DNA of 64,000 bases from Shinella sp. GTDB lineage: Bacteria; Pseudomonadota; Alphaproteobacteria; Rhizobiales; Rhizobiaceae. Location of the stretch: positions 12,325-76,324 of the forward strand of contig QFQX01000019.1 in the NCBI GenBank assembly GCA_003248775.1, written 5' to 3'. The notes under the pieces were generated by a model that was given only the letters and a program-made list of their open reading frames with translations, did not search any database and was not told where the DNA came from. The position numbers and the translations under genes are program-made. How positions within the stretch are numbered: the stretch's first letter is position 1; every line of letters begins with the position of its first letter. This document shows positions 16,767-25,409 of this stretch, piece after piece.

Positions 16767-17550
16767 CCTGAAACCGGTTCTGGTTTTCGATTCCGGGATC
16801 GGCGGCCTCACCGTGCTGCGCGAGGCGCGGGTCTTGATGCCGGAACGCGGCTTCATCTATGTCGCCGACGATGCCGGTTTTCCCTATGGCGGGTGGGAAG
16901 AGCAGCCGCTTCGCGAGCGGATCCTAGGGCTTTTCGGCGATCTTCTGGAGCGGTACGATCCAGAGGCGGTAATCGTTGCCTGCAATACGGCTTTCACCCT
17001 TGCCGGCACCGACCTCCGGCACGCCTTTCCCGACATGCGATTCATCGGCACGGTTCCGGCAATCAAGCCGGCAGCCGAGCGGACGCGCTCCGGTCTCGTT
17101 TCGGTGCTTGCGACGCCGGGAACGGTCAAACGCGCCTATACGCGTGATCTCATCCAGTCTTTTGCGTCGAAATGCCATGTGCGCCTTGTTGGCTCGGAAA
17201 ACCTTGCCAGGATGGCGGAGGCCTATATTCGCGGCGAGGGGATACCGGATGAAGCAGTGCTTGCGGAAATCTTTCCCTGTTTCGTAGAGAAGGAAGGCGA
17301 GAAGACGGATATCGTCGTGCTTGCCTGCACGCATTATCCCTTTCTCGCCAATGTCTTCCGCCGGCTTGCTCCATGGCCGGTCGACTGGCTCGATCCGGCG
17401 GAGGCCATCGCCCGGCAGGCCCGTCGCCTCGTACCGCTGGTCGAAGGTGCCGAGCATCCTGAAGGCTTCGATTTTGCAGTCTTCACCTCCGGTAAGCCGG
17501 ACTTTTCCACGCGCCGGCTGATGCAGGGCTTCGGTCTCACGATGTCGTGA
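16747..17550 (+). CDS. murI: Glutamate racemase
   Basis: A 267-residue cofactor-independent racemase giving D-glutamate for peptidoglycan. FDSGIGGLTVLREA lies at the N-terminus; the catalytic cysteine pair is C79 (VACNTAF) and C194 (ACTHYPFL). I chose MTTAGHDLKPVLVFDSG; an in-frame ATG at 16729 would add six residues. The gene overlaps the end of trmJ and is transcribed with it. Confidence 0.93.
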   Translation: MTTAGHDLKPVLVFDSGIGGLTVLREARVLMPERGFIYVADDAGFPYGGWEEQPLRERILGLFGDLLERYDPEAVIVACNTAFTLAGTDLRHAFPDMRFIGTVPAIKPAAERTRSGLVSVLATPGTVKRAYTRDLIQSFASKCHVRLVGSENLARMAEAYIRGEGIPDEAVLAEIFPCFVEKEGEKTDIVVLACTHYPFLANVFRRLAPWPVDWLDPAEAIARQARRLVPLVEGAEHPEGFDFAVFTSGKPDFSTRRLMQGFGLTMS

Positions 17551-17686
17551 AGTCGAGACTGGCGTTTGTTGTATTTTGGCAACGCCGCCGCCTCAAGAAA
17601 TGCAATTCGCAATTGTGCTATTGCCGCGCGAGTGAGGCCGTGACATGGTCTCACTATCTGCCACATCTAGACACAGGAGGCGCAGT

Positions 17687-17776
17687 ATGAATATGTTTTC
17701 TTCGAATATGCGCCTCAACGGCGGACGGGCTGACTGGGCTATCATGCCGCGAATGTCATACCAAAATCTCGCCTGA
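17687..17776 (+). CDS. Putative 29-residue small ORF
   Basis: An ATG preceded by a perfect AGGAGG (seven bases earlier) opens a 29-codon frame, MNMFSSNMRLNGGRADWAIM and nine further residues, ending at TGA inside a 14-base palindrome GCCTGAGCTCAGGC (17771-17784). No known family is recognised. The strong ribosome site in a 384-base gap between murI and the DUF1127 gene is the only argument for translation. The rest of this gap holds a T-run (about 17822-17829) and no other frame I would support. Confidence 0.35.
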   Translation: MNMFSSNMRLNGGRADWAIMPRMSYQNLA

Positions 17777-17934
17777 GCTCAGGCGTATCGCGCCTGATTG
17801 GCGGTCTTCTTCTCACATACATTTTTTTCTGACGTGATCGACTAACGCGACGACGCTTGTCGTCTTCGTGTGTCCCGTCGATCTGTCGCGAGCTTTGAAG
17901 GGCCTGGTCGCTGCAATGCGCCGGGACGAAAATC

Positions 17935-18171
17935 ATGCGTGAAATACAATCTTTAGTTGCTTATCCCTTGGCGAAGTCCGTGGGTGACCTGCATCGTGAA
18001 TTCGGCTTCTGGAGGGTCGCCCGAGCTCTGCTCTCGGCCGTCTGGCAGGAGAGGCGGGTTTCGAACCGGGTCGATGGTCTCAGCAGTCACATGCGTCGGG
18101 ATATCGGTCTCCCCGAGGCCGAGGTTCCGCGCCGGCCGATCAGCCTCAATCCTTGGGATGCAAGGTTTTGA
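17935..18171 (+). CDS. DUF1127 family small protein
   Basis: A 78-residue basic protein. The C-terminal part, VSNRVDGLSSHMRRDIGLPE, is the DUF1127 signature (a short helical, Arg-rich motif ending in D-I-G-L). Larger alphaproteobacterial genomes carry many such genes; in Agrobacterium and Rhodobacter some short members affect small-RNA stability and phosphate or stress responses, but this longer form is uncharacterised. It stands alone before the CBS-domain gene. Confidence 0.8.
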   Translation: MREIQSLVAYPLAKSVGDLHREFGFWRVARALLSAVWQERRVSNRVDGLSSHMRRDIGLPEAEVPRRPISLNPWDARF

Positions 18172-18378
18172 GGTCAGTTGAATCACCCGGTAATGTCTTT
18201 ACCGGGTGAACTTTCCCGAGGGGTTTTGGAGGATTTGACGGCTCTTTTGCCCCGGATATTAAGGGCTGGCAATTCTTGGGTGCGACAGGGTTCCTGTTTG
18301 GAAGGTGGTGGCTTCTATGCTAGAGATCCTCCTCGTTGCCGGACGCTTAGCCGGTGTAGAGGAGCTTTGATTCTCGTT

Positions 18379-19674
18379 TTGTTAACGGAAATTTTGATCG
18401 TCGTTTTTCTGACTTTGTTGAACGGCGTTCTTGCTATGTCGGAATTGGCTGTTGTGTCCTCAAGGGCTGCTCGCCTGAGGGTTCTTTCCGAACAGGGTAA
18501 TGCGGGCGCGGCAGTGGCTATCCGGCTTGCCGAAAACCCGGGCAGGTTTTTGTCCACCGTACAGATTGGCATTACTCTCGTCGGCGTTCTGTCGGGCGCC
18601 TTCTCAGGCGCCACGCTCGGTGCCCGTCTTTCTGAATGGCTCGAAGTGCAGGGATTATCGGTCGGTGCCGCTAACGCTCTTGGCGTCGGCTCCGTTGTCG
18701 TTATCATTACTTATCTTTCATTGATTGTAGGTGAACTGGTTCCAAAGCAGATCGCTTTGCGCAATCCGGAGAGCGTCGCTTCCAAGGTTGCCGGGACGAT
18801 GTTGATGCTTTCCCGGATCGCAGCACCGTTGGTGTGGCTGCTCGATGCTTCGGGTAAGCTGGTTCTTGGCCTGCTCGGCCAGAGCGGCGCGTCTACCGGT
18901 ACTGTGACCGACGAAGAAATCAAGACGGTGCTTGCGGAAGCGCAGAGCGCCGGTGTGATCGAGACCGAAGAACAGGCGATGATCTCTGGCGTCATGCGTT
19001 TGGCGGACCGGACGGCACGCGGCCTGATGACGCCGCGCCGCGATGTCGAGGTCGTCGACATCGAGGATACGCCGGAGGAAATCCGAGAGACCCTGCGCAA
19101 GACTCAGCATTCGCGCCTGCCGGTTCGCACGGGCAATTCCGACGAGATCATCGGCGTGTTGTTTGTGAAGAACGTCTATGACGCAATCACGGCAGGTGGT
19201 TCTACGCCGCTCGATATCAAGCCGCTTGTCAGCGAGGTGCCGATTGTCTCCGACCTCGCAAGCGCCACGGATATCATCCAGGCCATGCGCAAGACGCCGC
19301 TCCACATGGTGCTGGTCTATGACGAGTATGGTCATTTCGAGGGTATCGTCACCTCTGGTGACATTCTCGAGGCAATCACCGGCGCTTTCCAGGAAAGCGA
19401 GGAGGAAGAACCCTCGCTGGTCCGTCGTGACGATGGTTCGTTCCTCGTTGCCGGCTGGACGCCGATCGACGAGTTTGTCGATAAGATCCGTGTGACGACC
19501 GAAGCTGATCCCGATTACACGACCGTTGCCGGTTTTGTGATCGCGGAACTCAAGCGCATTCCGGAACTGGGCGAGAGCTTCATCAAGGATGGATGGAAGT
19601 TCGAGGTTGTCGACCTTGACGGTCGACGCATCGACAAGCTGCTGGTCTCGCCGGCAGCCGAGCCGGATATCTGA
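18379..19674 (+). CDS. Hemolysin/CorC-type CNNM-CBS membrane protein
   Basis: About 431 residues. The N-terminal CNNM (DUF21) domain has membrane helices and begins LTEILIVVFLTLLNGVLAMSELAVVSSR; two CBS domains follow (RGLMTPRRDVEVV to about QAMRKTPLHMVLVYDEYG), then a CorC_HlyC domain (VAGWTPIDEF, VAGFVIAELKRIPE). The family is linked to magnesium or other cation efflux; the hemolysin name is historical. The start is uncertain: there is no ATG at the family's usual position, and TTG at 18379 (giving MLTEIL) or TTG at 18367 with AGAGGAG are the best candidates. The frame is open far upstream but that sequence is not protein-like. Confidence 0.85.
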   Translation: MLTEILIVVFLTLLNGVLAMSELAVVSSRAARLRVLSEQGNAGAAVAIRLAENPGRFLSTVQIGITLVGVLSGAFSGATLGARLSEWLEVQGLSVGAANALGVGSVVVIITYLSLIVGELVPKQIALRNPESVASKVAGTMLMLSRIAAPLVWLLDASGKLVLGLLGQSGASTGTVTDEEIKTVLAEAQSAGVIETEEQAMISGVMRLADRTARGLMTPRRDVEVVDIEDTPEEIRETLRKTQHSRLPVRTGNSDEIIGVLFVKNVYDAITAGGSTPLDIKPLVSEVPIVSDLASATDIIQAMRKTPLHMVLVYDEYGHFEGIVTSGDILEAITGAFQESEEEEPSLVRRDDGSFLVAGWTPIDEFVDKIRVTTEADPDYTTVAGFVIAELKRIPELGESFIKDGWKFEVVDLDGRRIDKLLVSPAAEPDI

Positions 19675-19849
19675 TCCGATCCCGGCGCGCTGTGTTTCAC
19701 GGAATGCAGCGCGCCGAGCTAGATGCGCGCGCGTTTCCCCTGTGGGTTAATTTTTTCCTGACGCGCGCGCCCGCAACAATTTTGTTATGTCATGATCCGA
19801 TGCGCCGCTTTTGCGGCATTAGGGATTCGCACTTTTCGAGGTTGGGGAA

Positions 19850-21373
19850 TTGCAGGTCGGGATCGATATGGGAACGGTGTCTGGCGGTCAGCCGGCCAAG
19901 CTCGATATCGAGGAGCTTTTGGCTACACGCCTTCTGGTGCAGGGCAATTCCGGCTCGGGCAAGTCACACCTGCTGCGTCGCCTGCTGGAGCAGTCGGCCC
20001 CCTGGGTGCAGCAGGTCATCATCGACCCCGAAGGCGATTTCGTAACGCTTTCAGACAAGTACGGTCATGTGGTCGTCGATGGCGAGCGTACGGAAGCGGA
20101 ACTCGCCGGCATTGCCAACCGCATCCGCCAGCATCGTGTCTCCTGCGTCCTTACGCTCGAAGGGCTCGATATCGAGCAGCAGATGCGGGCTGCCGCAGCC
20201 TTCCTCAACGGCATGTTCGATGCCGAGCGCGAATACTGGTTCCCGGTGCTTGTGGTGGTGGACGAGGCGCAGATGTTTGCGCCCTCCGTGGGCGGCGACG
20301 TCTCCGAAGATGCCCGCAAGATGTCGCTCGGTGCTATGACCAACCTGATGTGTCGCGGCCGAAAGCGCGGGCTAGCCGGTGTCATCGCCACACAGCGCCT
20401 TGCCAAGCTTGCCAAGAACGTGGCTGCAGAAGCCTCCAACTTCCTGATGGGCCGAACCTTCCTCGATATCGACATGGCGCGCGCGGCCGATCTGCTCGGA
20501 ATGGATCGCCGGCAGGCGGAAATGTTCCGCGACCTGAAGCGCGGCAATTTCGTAGCACTCGGCCCGGCGCTGTCCCGTCGTCCGCTGCCGATCGTCATCG
20601 GTAATGTCGAGACTTCGGCGCGTTCATCAAGCCCGAAGCTGATGCCTCTGCCGGATGCGCCGCAGGATGTCGAGGATCTGATCTTCACGCCGGATCCGGA
20701 AGAGTTTGCACGTCCGATCGTACGCCGTGCGCCGCCCGCGCCGCGCCCGACCACCGATATTCTTGCAGAACTGTCCCGTTCGACCCCGGCAGCGACCCAG
20801 CCGGTCGCGACAGAAAGCAGAGCAGGCAGCACGCCGGAAATCTCGGAAGAGGAGCGGGAGGAGCGCCTTGCTGCGGTTCTCTCGGAAATTCTTGCAGATC
20901 CGCAGGCGGCCTATCGCACGGATTCCGTTCTCTATCAGGAGTTCCTTGTTCGCGCCCGCATGCGCCGCGTGCCCGGTCCGCCGATGGCGATGGGCGAGTT
21001 TCGCCGCCGGGTGGCGATTGCGCGGGCAGGGGTGGACGAGGAAACGGCCGCGAGCGACGCCTGGGCGACCGCCCTCTCGCTTTCCGTTGGCGTTTCCGAC
21101 GATCTGCAGGGCGTGTTCCTGCTGATGGCGAAGGCTGCGATCCGGGGAGAGGCCTGTCCTTCCGATCTGCGTATCGCCAAGGCTTACGGCACCCATTCCG
21201 CCCGCCGCGCCCGCAGGCTTCTCGGTTATTTCGAGGAGCAGGGGCTGGTGGTCGTCCACACCGACTTTGCCGGCAAGCGTATCGTCGCCTTCCCAGATCT
21301 GCAGGCCGAAACCCAGCCCGGCGATCCGAATGCCACCGATGACGGAGCGGACGTTCCCTCGGCAGCCGAATAG
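19850..21373 (+). CDS. HerA/DUF87-like ATP-binding protein
   Basis: A 507-residue P-loop ATPase. Walker A GNSGSGKSH is at residues 32-40, preceded by a short beta strand region (KLDIEELLATRLLVQ), and Walker B is VLVVVDEAQM. RGRKRGLAGVIATQRLAKL is the HerA/FtsK-type sensor segment. The C-terminal 200 residues are Pro/Ala-rich and then helical with a winged-helix-like end (DLRIAKAYGTHSARRARRLLGYF). It starts at TTG with GAGG upstream. HerA-type motors act in DNA-end processing or secretion, but no NurA nuclease or other partner lies nearby, so the role is unknown. Confidence 0.8.
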   Translation: MQVGIDMGTVSGGQPAKLDIEELLATRLLVQGNSGSGKSHLLRRLLEQSAPWVQQVIIDPEGDFVTLSDKYGHVVVDGERTEAELAGIANRIRQHRVSCVLTLEGLDIEQQMRAAAAFLNGMFDAEREYWFPVLVVVDEAQMFAPSVGGDVSEDARKMSLGAMTNLMCRGRKRGLAGVIATQRLAKLAKNVAAEASNFLMGRTFLDIDMARAADLLGMDRRQAEMFRDLKRGNFVALGPALSRRPLPIVIGNVETSARSSSPKLMPLPDAPQDVEDLIFTPDPEEFARPIVRRAPPAPRPTTDILAELSRSTPAATQPVATESRAGSTPEISEEEREERLAAVLSEILADPQAAYRTDSVLYQEFLVRARMRRVPGPPMAMGEFRRRVAIARAGVDEETAASDAWATALSLSVGVSDDLQGVFLLMAKAAIRGEACPSDLRIAKAYGTHSARRARRLLGYFEEQGLVVVHTDFAGKRIVAFPDLQAETQPGDPNATDDGADVPSAAE

Positions 21374-21409
21374 GCACGCTGTCGGCTGTTAGGCGTGTTT
21401 GCCAGCGGT

Positions 21410-21832
21410 TCACCTGATCAGGGGCAGGGTTCCCGGGTCCGGCTCACCGCCGTAATATTTTTCCAATATGCCACCGAAGATGTTGGGTGCCGGCGCTGCT
21501 TTTGAAAACAGCGTCATTGATGAGCGCAGCTTCAATACGTCGGGATAGCCGAAGATATCGTCGGCGCTCAGCCCCTCGGTCGCCATCAGGATTTCGCAGC
21601 ATTCCCAGAGCCTTGGTCCGAGAATAGGGTGATCGAGATAGGCGCTTGCCTCTTCGAGCGAGGAGATCGCGTATTTCTCGGCCATGGGACTCGTTCCAAG
21701 CCCGATCATCTGCGGGAAGACGAACCACATCCAGTGGCTCGTCTTGCGCCCGTTACGAAGCTCGGCGAGTACTTGGTCATAGACCGGACCTTGCGCCATC
21801 ACGAAGCGCTCCAGAGCGAAAGGATCGTTCAT
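21410..21832 (-). CDS. DUF1810 family protein
   Basis: A 140-residue protein covering the whole DUF1810 domain: FVMAQGPVYDQVLAELRNG, then the highly conserved KTSHWMWFVFPQMIGLG, YLDHPILGPRLWECC and VLKLRSSMTLF. Related proteins resemble YbiA-like or calpastatin-annotated proteins; the function is not established. It is convergent with the HerA-like gene and separated from pepT by a rhizobial repeat. Confidence 0.9.
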   Translation of the reverse strand: MNDPFALERFVMAQGPVYDQVLAELRNGRKTSHWMWFVFPQMIGLGTSPMAEKYAISSLEEASAYLDHPILGPRLWECCEILMATEGLSADDIFGYPDVLKLRSSMTLFSKAAPAPNIFGGILEKYYGGEPDPGTLPLIR

Positions 21833-21894
21833 TTATGTTCCTTTCCGTTTTGCGCCGGATCGTTTCAGCCCGAATTCCAGCGGGTCGGAGACAT

Positions 21895-21954
21895 TAGAGC
21901 ATTTCCGCAATTCCGGACGCAAAGCCGGTTCCCACCTTCGCTGGAATTGCTCTA
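21895..21954. repeat. Rhizobial palindromic intergenic repeat (RIME-like)
   Basis: A 60-base element with inverted ends: it begins TAGAGCATTTCCGCAATTCC and ends GGAATTGCTCTA, with a central GGACGCAAAGCCGG arm. This is the form of the short palindromic intergenic mosaic elements scattered through rhizobial chromosomes. Its last three bases are the pepT stop codon. I see only one good copy in this window. Confidence 0.7.
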
Positions 21955-23190
21955 GCCCGGCGTGCGTTCTTCCCAGACCTTGACCAGTTCGACGATCGTT
22001 TCGACCGACTTTTCCATGTCCTGCCGGCTCACCCATTCGAGCGGCGAATGATAAGCGTGGCCGCCGGTGTAGATATTGGGGCAGGGTAGCCCCATGAAGG
22101 AAAGACGCGAGCCGTCCGTGCCGCCGCGAATGCTGTGCAGTTCCGGCGTGAGGCCAGCGCGCCGCACCGCTTCCACCAGATTGTCGACCACCATCGGATG
22201 CCGGTCGAGGACGACCTTCATATTGCGGTACTGTTCCTTGACGGTGAAAGTGAAAGTCGAGCCGGGATAGGCTTTCATCACCTCTCTGGTGATGTTTTCG
22301 AGCAGGGCTTCCTTGGTCTTCAGCCCCTCTTCCACGAAGTCGCGGATGATGAGGGAGAGGTGGGCCTTCTCCATGGAGCCGCTGATATCGACCGGGTGGA
22401 TGAAGCCCTGCTTGCCGTCGGTGGTTTCGGGCGCGATGTCCTTTGGCAGGCGCGCGACAATCTCGCCGGCGATCTTGATCGCGTTTTCCATCTTGCCCTT
22501 GGCATAGCCCGGGTGAATGGCGACGCCGGAGATGACGATGTCGACGCCATCGGCCGAAAAGGTCTCGTTCTCGATTTCTCCGACGGTGCTGCCGTCCAGC
22601 GTGTAGCCGAAGGCGGCTCCCAGTTTCTCAAGATCGACCTTGTCGGCGCCGCGGCCGATTTCCTCGTCGGTGGTGAAGAGTATGCGGATCTTGCCCCGGC
22701 GGATCTCGGGATGATCCATCAGGTATCGCGCAGCCGTCATGATCTCGGCGACACCGGCCTTGTCGTCAGCGCCGAGGAGCGTCGTGCCGTCCGTGGTGAC
22801 GATGTCGTGGCCGATCTGGTCTTTCAATTCGGGATTGTCGGCAACGCGGATGACCTGGCTCGTGTCTCCCGTCAGCCTTATGTCGCCGCCCTGATAGTTA
22901 CTGACGATATGGGGGCGGACATTGGTGCCGGTGAAGTCGGGCGCCGTATCCATGTGCGAGCAGAAGCAGATGACCGGCACCGGCTTTTCGACATTGGCCG
23001 GGATGGTGGCGTAGACATTGCCGTGTTCGTCGAGATGGGCGTCGGAAAGGCCGATCGCCAGCAGTTCCTCGACCAGCAGCCGGCCGAGGTTCTTCTGCTT
23101 TTCCGTCGAGGGTTGTGCGGAGGAGGCGGGATCCGACTGGGTGTCGATGACGACGTAGCGAAGAAGGCGTTCGAGGACTGTATCGGCCAT
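21952..23190 (-). CDS. pepT: Peptidase T (tripeptide aminopeptidase)
   Basis: A 412-residue zinc aminopeptidase of the M20 family removing N-terminal residues from tripeptides in the cytoplasm. CFCSHMDTAPD carries the first metal ligand and catalytic Asp, TTLLGADDKAGVAEI the bridging Asp, and LFTTDEEIGRGAD the catalytic Glu pair; SGVAIHPGYAKGKMENA and IRGGTDGSRLSFMGLPCPN complete the family set. The start MADTVLERLL was chosen; an upstream in-frame start would add 11 residues. The stop codon TAG is provided by the adjacent repeat. Confidence 0.93.
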   Translation of the reverse strand: MADTVLERLLRYVVIDTQSDPASSAQPSTEKQKNLGRLLVEELLAIGLSDAHLDEHGNVYATIPANVEKPVPVICFCSHMDTAPDFTGTNVRPHIVSNYQGGDIRLTGDTSQVIRVADNPELKDQIGHDIVTTDGTTLLGADDKAGVAEIMTAARYLMDHPEIRRGKIRILFTTDEEIGRGADKVDLEKLGAAFGYTLDGSTVGEIENETFSADGVDIVISGVAIHPGYAKGKMENAIKIAGEIVARLPKDIAPETTDGKQGFIHPVDISGSMEKAHLSLIIRDFVEEGLKTKEALLENITREVMKAYPGSTFTFTVKEQYRNMKVVLDRHPMVVDNLVEAVRRAGLTPELHSIRGGTDGSRLSFMGLPCPNIYTGGHAYHSPLEWVSRQDMEKSVETIVELVKVWEERTPG

Positions 23191-23276
23191 TGCGGATCCC
23201 GAATCTTGTGCTGAAACTGTCATTCTTTATAGCCCCCGGCGTCGATGTGGTGAATGGGCCGCCGAAGGCCGTCCTT

Positions 23277-24326
23277 TTACGACTCTCCGGGTTTCAGTTC
23301 GACGATCCGCTGGAGATAGGCGTTGGAATAGTCGGTCTCGATCTCGATCCAGACCGGCAGGTGGTCCGAAATCTCATGGGTTCGCCAGTCGCGATAGGTC
23401 TTCGGCCAGTCGCCATAGGGAACGCCGGTGTTCGGCTTTTCGCGCGTCGCCATGGCGATCTCCCTGTAGTGCTCCACCTCCGTGTCGGTGAAGATGGCCT
23501 GCTGCCAGGGGATTGTCCCCTTGTTCAGAAGGCGCGTCTCGTCGGCGGGGCCGGTGAAGGCGATCTGGTCGTAGAATTTTTGCCCGTCGAGGGAGGTCGC
23601 GCCGAGTTCAGGCACAAGGAAGCCGTTCCTCTCCGTCAGCGCCTTCATGCCGGCATCCGAGAGCTTCTCGATGTTCATGTCGCCCAGCATGATATGCACT
23701 TCGTCCGTATCCTTTGCGCGCCGCCTGAGCTCTGAAGCGATGGCATTGATTTCGTCTTCGCGCAGCGGACGGCCCGCCACAGTCTCGAAGACGATATGCG
23801 CAGAGCAGAGCGTGAACCGAAACCATCCTGCCTGGAAGGCGGCGAAGAACGGGGTGCGCCCGATCTGTTCGTCCCCGGGCAGGACGCCCTTCTGGAGAAC
23901 CAGCTCCCCGATGAGGTTGCGGAATCGTACCTTGTTCCTGTTGTAGGCGAAGGCCATGCGCTCGTAATTGCCTCGACCGGCACCAGAGCTGTCGTTGATG
24001 AAGTAGTCCCAGTTCGGCCCGAGCAGCCGCATCAGCCTTTCCATTGAGGCGATGTCCTTGATCTCCTGGAGGGCGCAGATGTCGAAGTGATCGACGATCT
24101 CGGCGATATAGTGGAAGCTTTCGGGAAGGCGGGGCCGCCCGCCGTCGAAATGGCGGATGTTCCATGAGCCGACGATCAGCGAGTTCGGACGGCGCTTTGC
24201 CGTGATCTGGCCGTTGAGCAAGGCGCGAAGACGAAGGAGATGTTCGGCAATCCAGCCGGCCTGTCCCGGTTTTTCACGGCCCCTCGGATAGGCTGTTTCC
24301 CCACGTAGCGACTGATAGAATGCCAT
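23277..24326 (-). CDS. Endonuclease/exonuclease/phosphatase (EEP) family protein
   Basis: A 349-residue metal-dependent phosphoesterase. EEP motifs in order: GSWNIRHF (metal region), CALQEIKD with the catalytic Glu, AGRGNYERMAFAYNRNKV, IMLGDMNIEK with the Asp/Asn pair, and the C-terminal ISDHLPVW with the catalytic His. No signal peptide is evident. The start MAFYQSLRG has AGGGGAA eight bases before; ATG at 24353 is a weaker alternative. Could act on DNA, RNA or phospholipid head groups; substrate undetermined. Confidence 0.85.
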   Translation of the reverse strand: MAFYQSLRGETAYPRGREKPGQAGWIAEHLLRLRALLNGQITAKRRPNSLIVGSWNIRHFDGGRPRLPESFHYIAEIVDHFDICALQEIKDIASMERLMRLLGPNWDYFINDSSGAGRGNYERMAFAYNRNKVRFRNLIGELVLQKGVLPGDEQIGRTPFFAAFQAGWFRFTLCSAHIVFETVAGRPLREDEINAIASELRRRAKDTDEVHIMLGDMNIEKLSDAGMKALTERNGFLVPELGATSLDGQKFYDQIAFTGPADETRLLNKGTIPWQQAIFTDTEVEHYREIAMATREKPNTGVPYGDWPKTYRDWRTHEISDHLPVWIEIETDYSNAYLQRIVELKPGES

Positions 24327-24476
24327 GATACTGTTCCCCTGCAGTTTCGACATTGCCCGGCAGTAAAGAGCTATCCGGGGCAATTATCAACAGTTGCATT
24401 TCCGGGGTTTTTCCTGCAATTGATTGTCCTGCATGGAAATGCTGACGTCGCTTTCACGCGGCTGTCATGAAAGCGG

Positions 24477-24505
24477 TTGACTTTCCGGCCCTTACCCCCT
24501 ATTGA
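24477..24505 (+). promoter_or_regulatory. rpsD promoter
   Basis: TTGACT (24477-24482) and TATTGA (24500-24505) with a 17-base spacer. Transcription would begin near 24512, leaving a leader of about 165 bases before rpsD. The 150 bases upstream, back to the EEP gene start, hold no other recognisable feature. Confidence 0.65.
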
Positions 24506-24512
24506 GCCCACC

Positions 24513-24653
24513 AACGCCGGGCCGTAATGCCCGGTGTTTGTTTTGACATGTCCCGTGGTTTCATCCGTACGCTTACGTGAGAAGCCTGTCAGAGCGTCTA
24601 AAACGACGTTCAGAGGAGGGCGTGTTTCCTCGACCGGTTTGGCAACAAACCGG
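24513..24653 (+). promoter_or_regulatory. Structured rpsD leader with two hairpins
   Basis: Hairpin 1 (24513-24538): AACGCCGGGC pairs with GCCCGGTGTT (one wobble) around CGTAAT and is followed by the T-rich TGTTTTG, like a weak terminator at the 5' end of the transcript. Hairpin 2 (24634-24653): a perfect 8-base stem CCGGTTTG/CAAACCGG closed by a GCAA tetraloop, ending 25 bases before the rpsD ATG. Ribosomal protein S4 represses its own mRNA in several bacteria, so these are candidates for an S4 or attenuation control site. Confidence 0.4.
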
Positions 24654-24678
24654 CCTAACTTATTGAGAAGGAAATACG

Positions 24679-25296
24679 ATGAGCAAGCGCTCTTCATCCA
24701 AGTATAAAATTGACCGCCGTATGGGCGAAAATATCTGGGGCCGTCCGAAGTCCCCGGTAAACCGTCGCGAATACGGCCCGGGCCAGCACGGTCAGCGCCG
24801 CAAGGGCAAGCTGTCCGACTTCGGTGTTCAGCTCCGCGCCAAGCAGAAGCTGAAGGGCTACTACGGCGACCTGCGCGAAAAGCAGTTCCGCGCCACCTAC
24901 GACGAAGCAAACCGTCGCAAGGGCGATACCTCCGAGAACCTGATCGGCCTGCTCGAATCGCGTCTCGACGCAATCGTGTACCGCGCCAAGTTCGTACCGA
25001 CGGTCTTCGCGGCCCGTCAGTTCGTCAACCATGGCCACGTCACTGTTAACGGTGTTCGCGTCAACATCGGTTCCTACCGTTGCAAGCCGGGCGACGTCAT
25101 CGAAGTTCGCCAGAAGTCCAAGCAGCTCGTTACCGTTCTGGAATCGGTTGCTCTCGCTGAGCGCGACGTTCCGGACTACATCGAAGTCGACCACAACAAG
25201 ATGGTTGCTACCTTCGTTCGCGTGCCGGGCCTGTCCGACGTACCGTACGCGGTCGTCATGGAGCCGCAGCTCGTCGTCGAATTCTATTCTCGCTAA
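24679..25296 (+). CDS. rpsD: 30S ribosomal protein S4
   Basis: A 205-residue primary 16S rRNA-binding protein. The N-terminus MSKRSSSKYKIDRRMGENIWG, the NRREYGPGQHGQRRKG segment, and the S4 RNA-binding domain (about 95-157, ARQFVNHGHVTVNGVRVNIGS) are all typical. The zinc-binding cysteines found in some S4 proteins are absent (C+-less form). GAGAAGGAAATACG supplies the ribosome site. It stands alone, not in an alpha operon with rpoA, as is usual in rhizobia. Confidence 0.98.
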   Translation: MSKRSSSKYKIDRRMGENIWGRPKSPVNRREYGPGQHGQRRKGKLSDFGVQLRAKQKLKGYYGDLREKQFRATYDEANRRKGDTSENLIGLLESRLDAIVYRAKFVPTVFAARQFVNHGHVTVNGVRVNIGSYRCKPGDVIEVRQKSKQLVTVLESVALAERDVPDYIEVDHNKMVATFVRVPGLSDVPYAVVMEPQLVVEFYSR

Positions 25297-25318
25297 TTTC
25301 TGCGAGAGCGGATTGTGG

Positions 25319-25344
25319 AAAGCCGCCCCTCGGGGCGGCTTTTT
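25319..25344 (+). terminator. rpsD intrinsic terminator
   Basis: AAAGCCGCCCC and GGGGCGGCTTTTT form a perfect GC-rich stem followed by a T-run, about 23 bases after the rpsD stop. Confidence 0.9.
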
Positions 25345-25409
25345 CTATTTGCGCTGCAGCATTCCCCGTTGAATATGTCGTTCGCCGCGCTTTGCATCGA
25401 GAGGAAGCC

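Noticed and set aside
18178..18378. The 67-codon upstream extension of the CNNM/CBS protein
   Set aside because: The sequence is unlike the family and contains no hydrophobic helix; the upstream frame is open only by chance.
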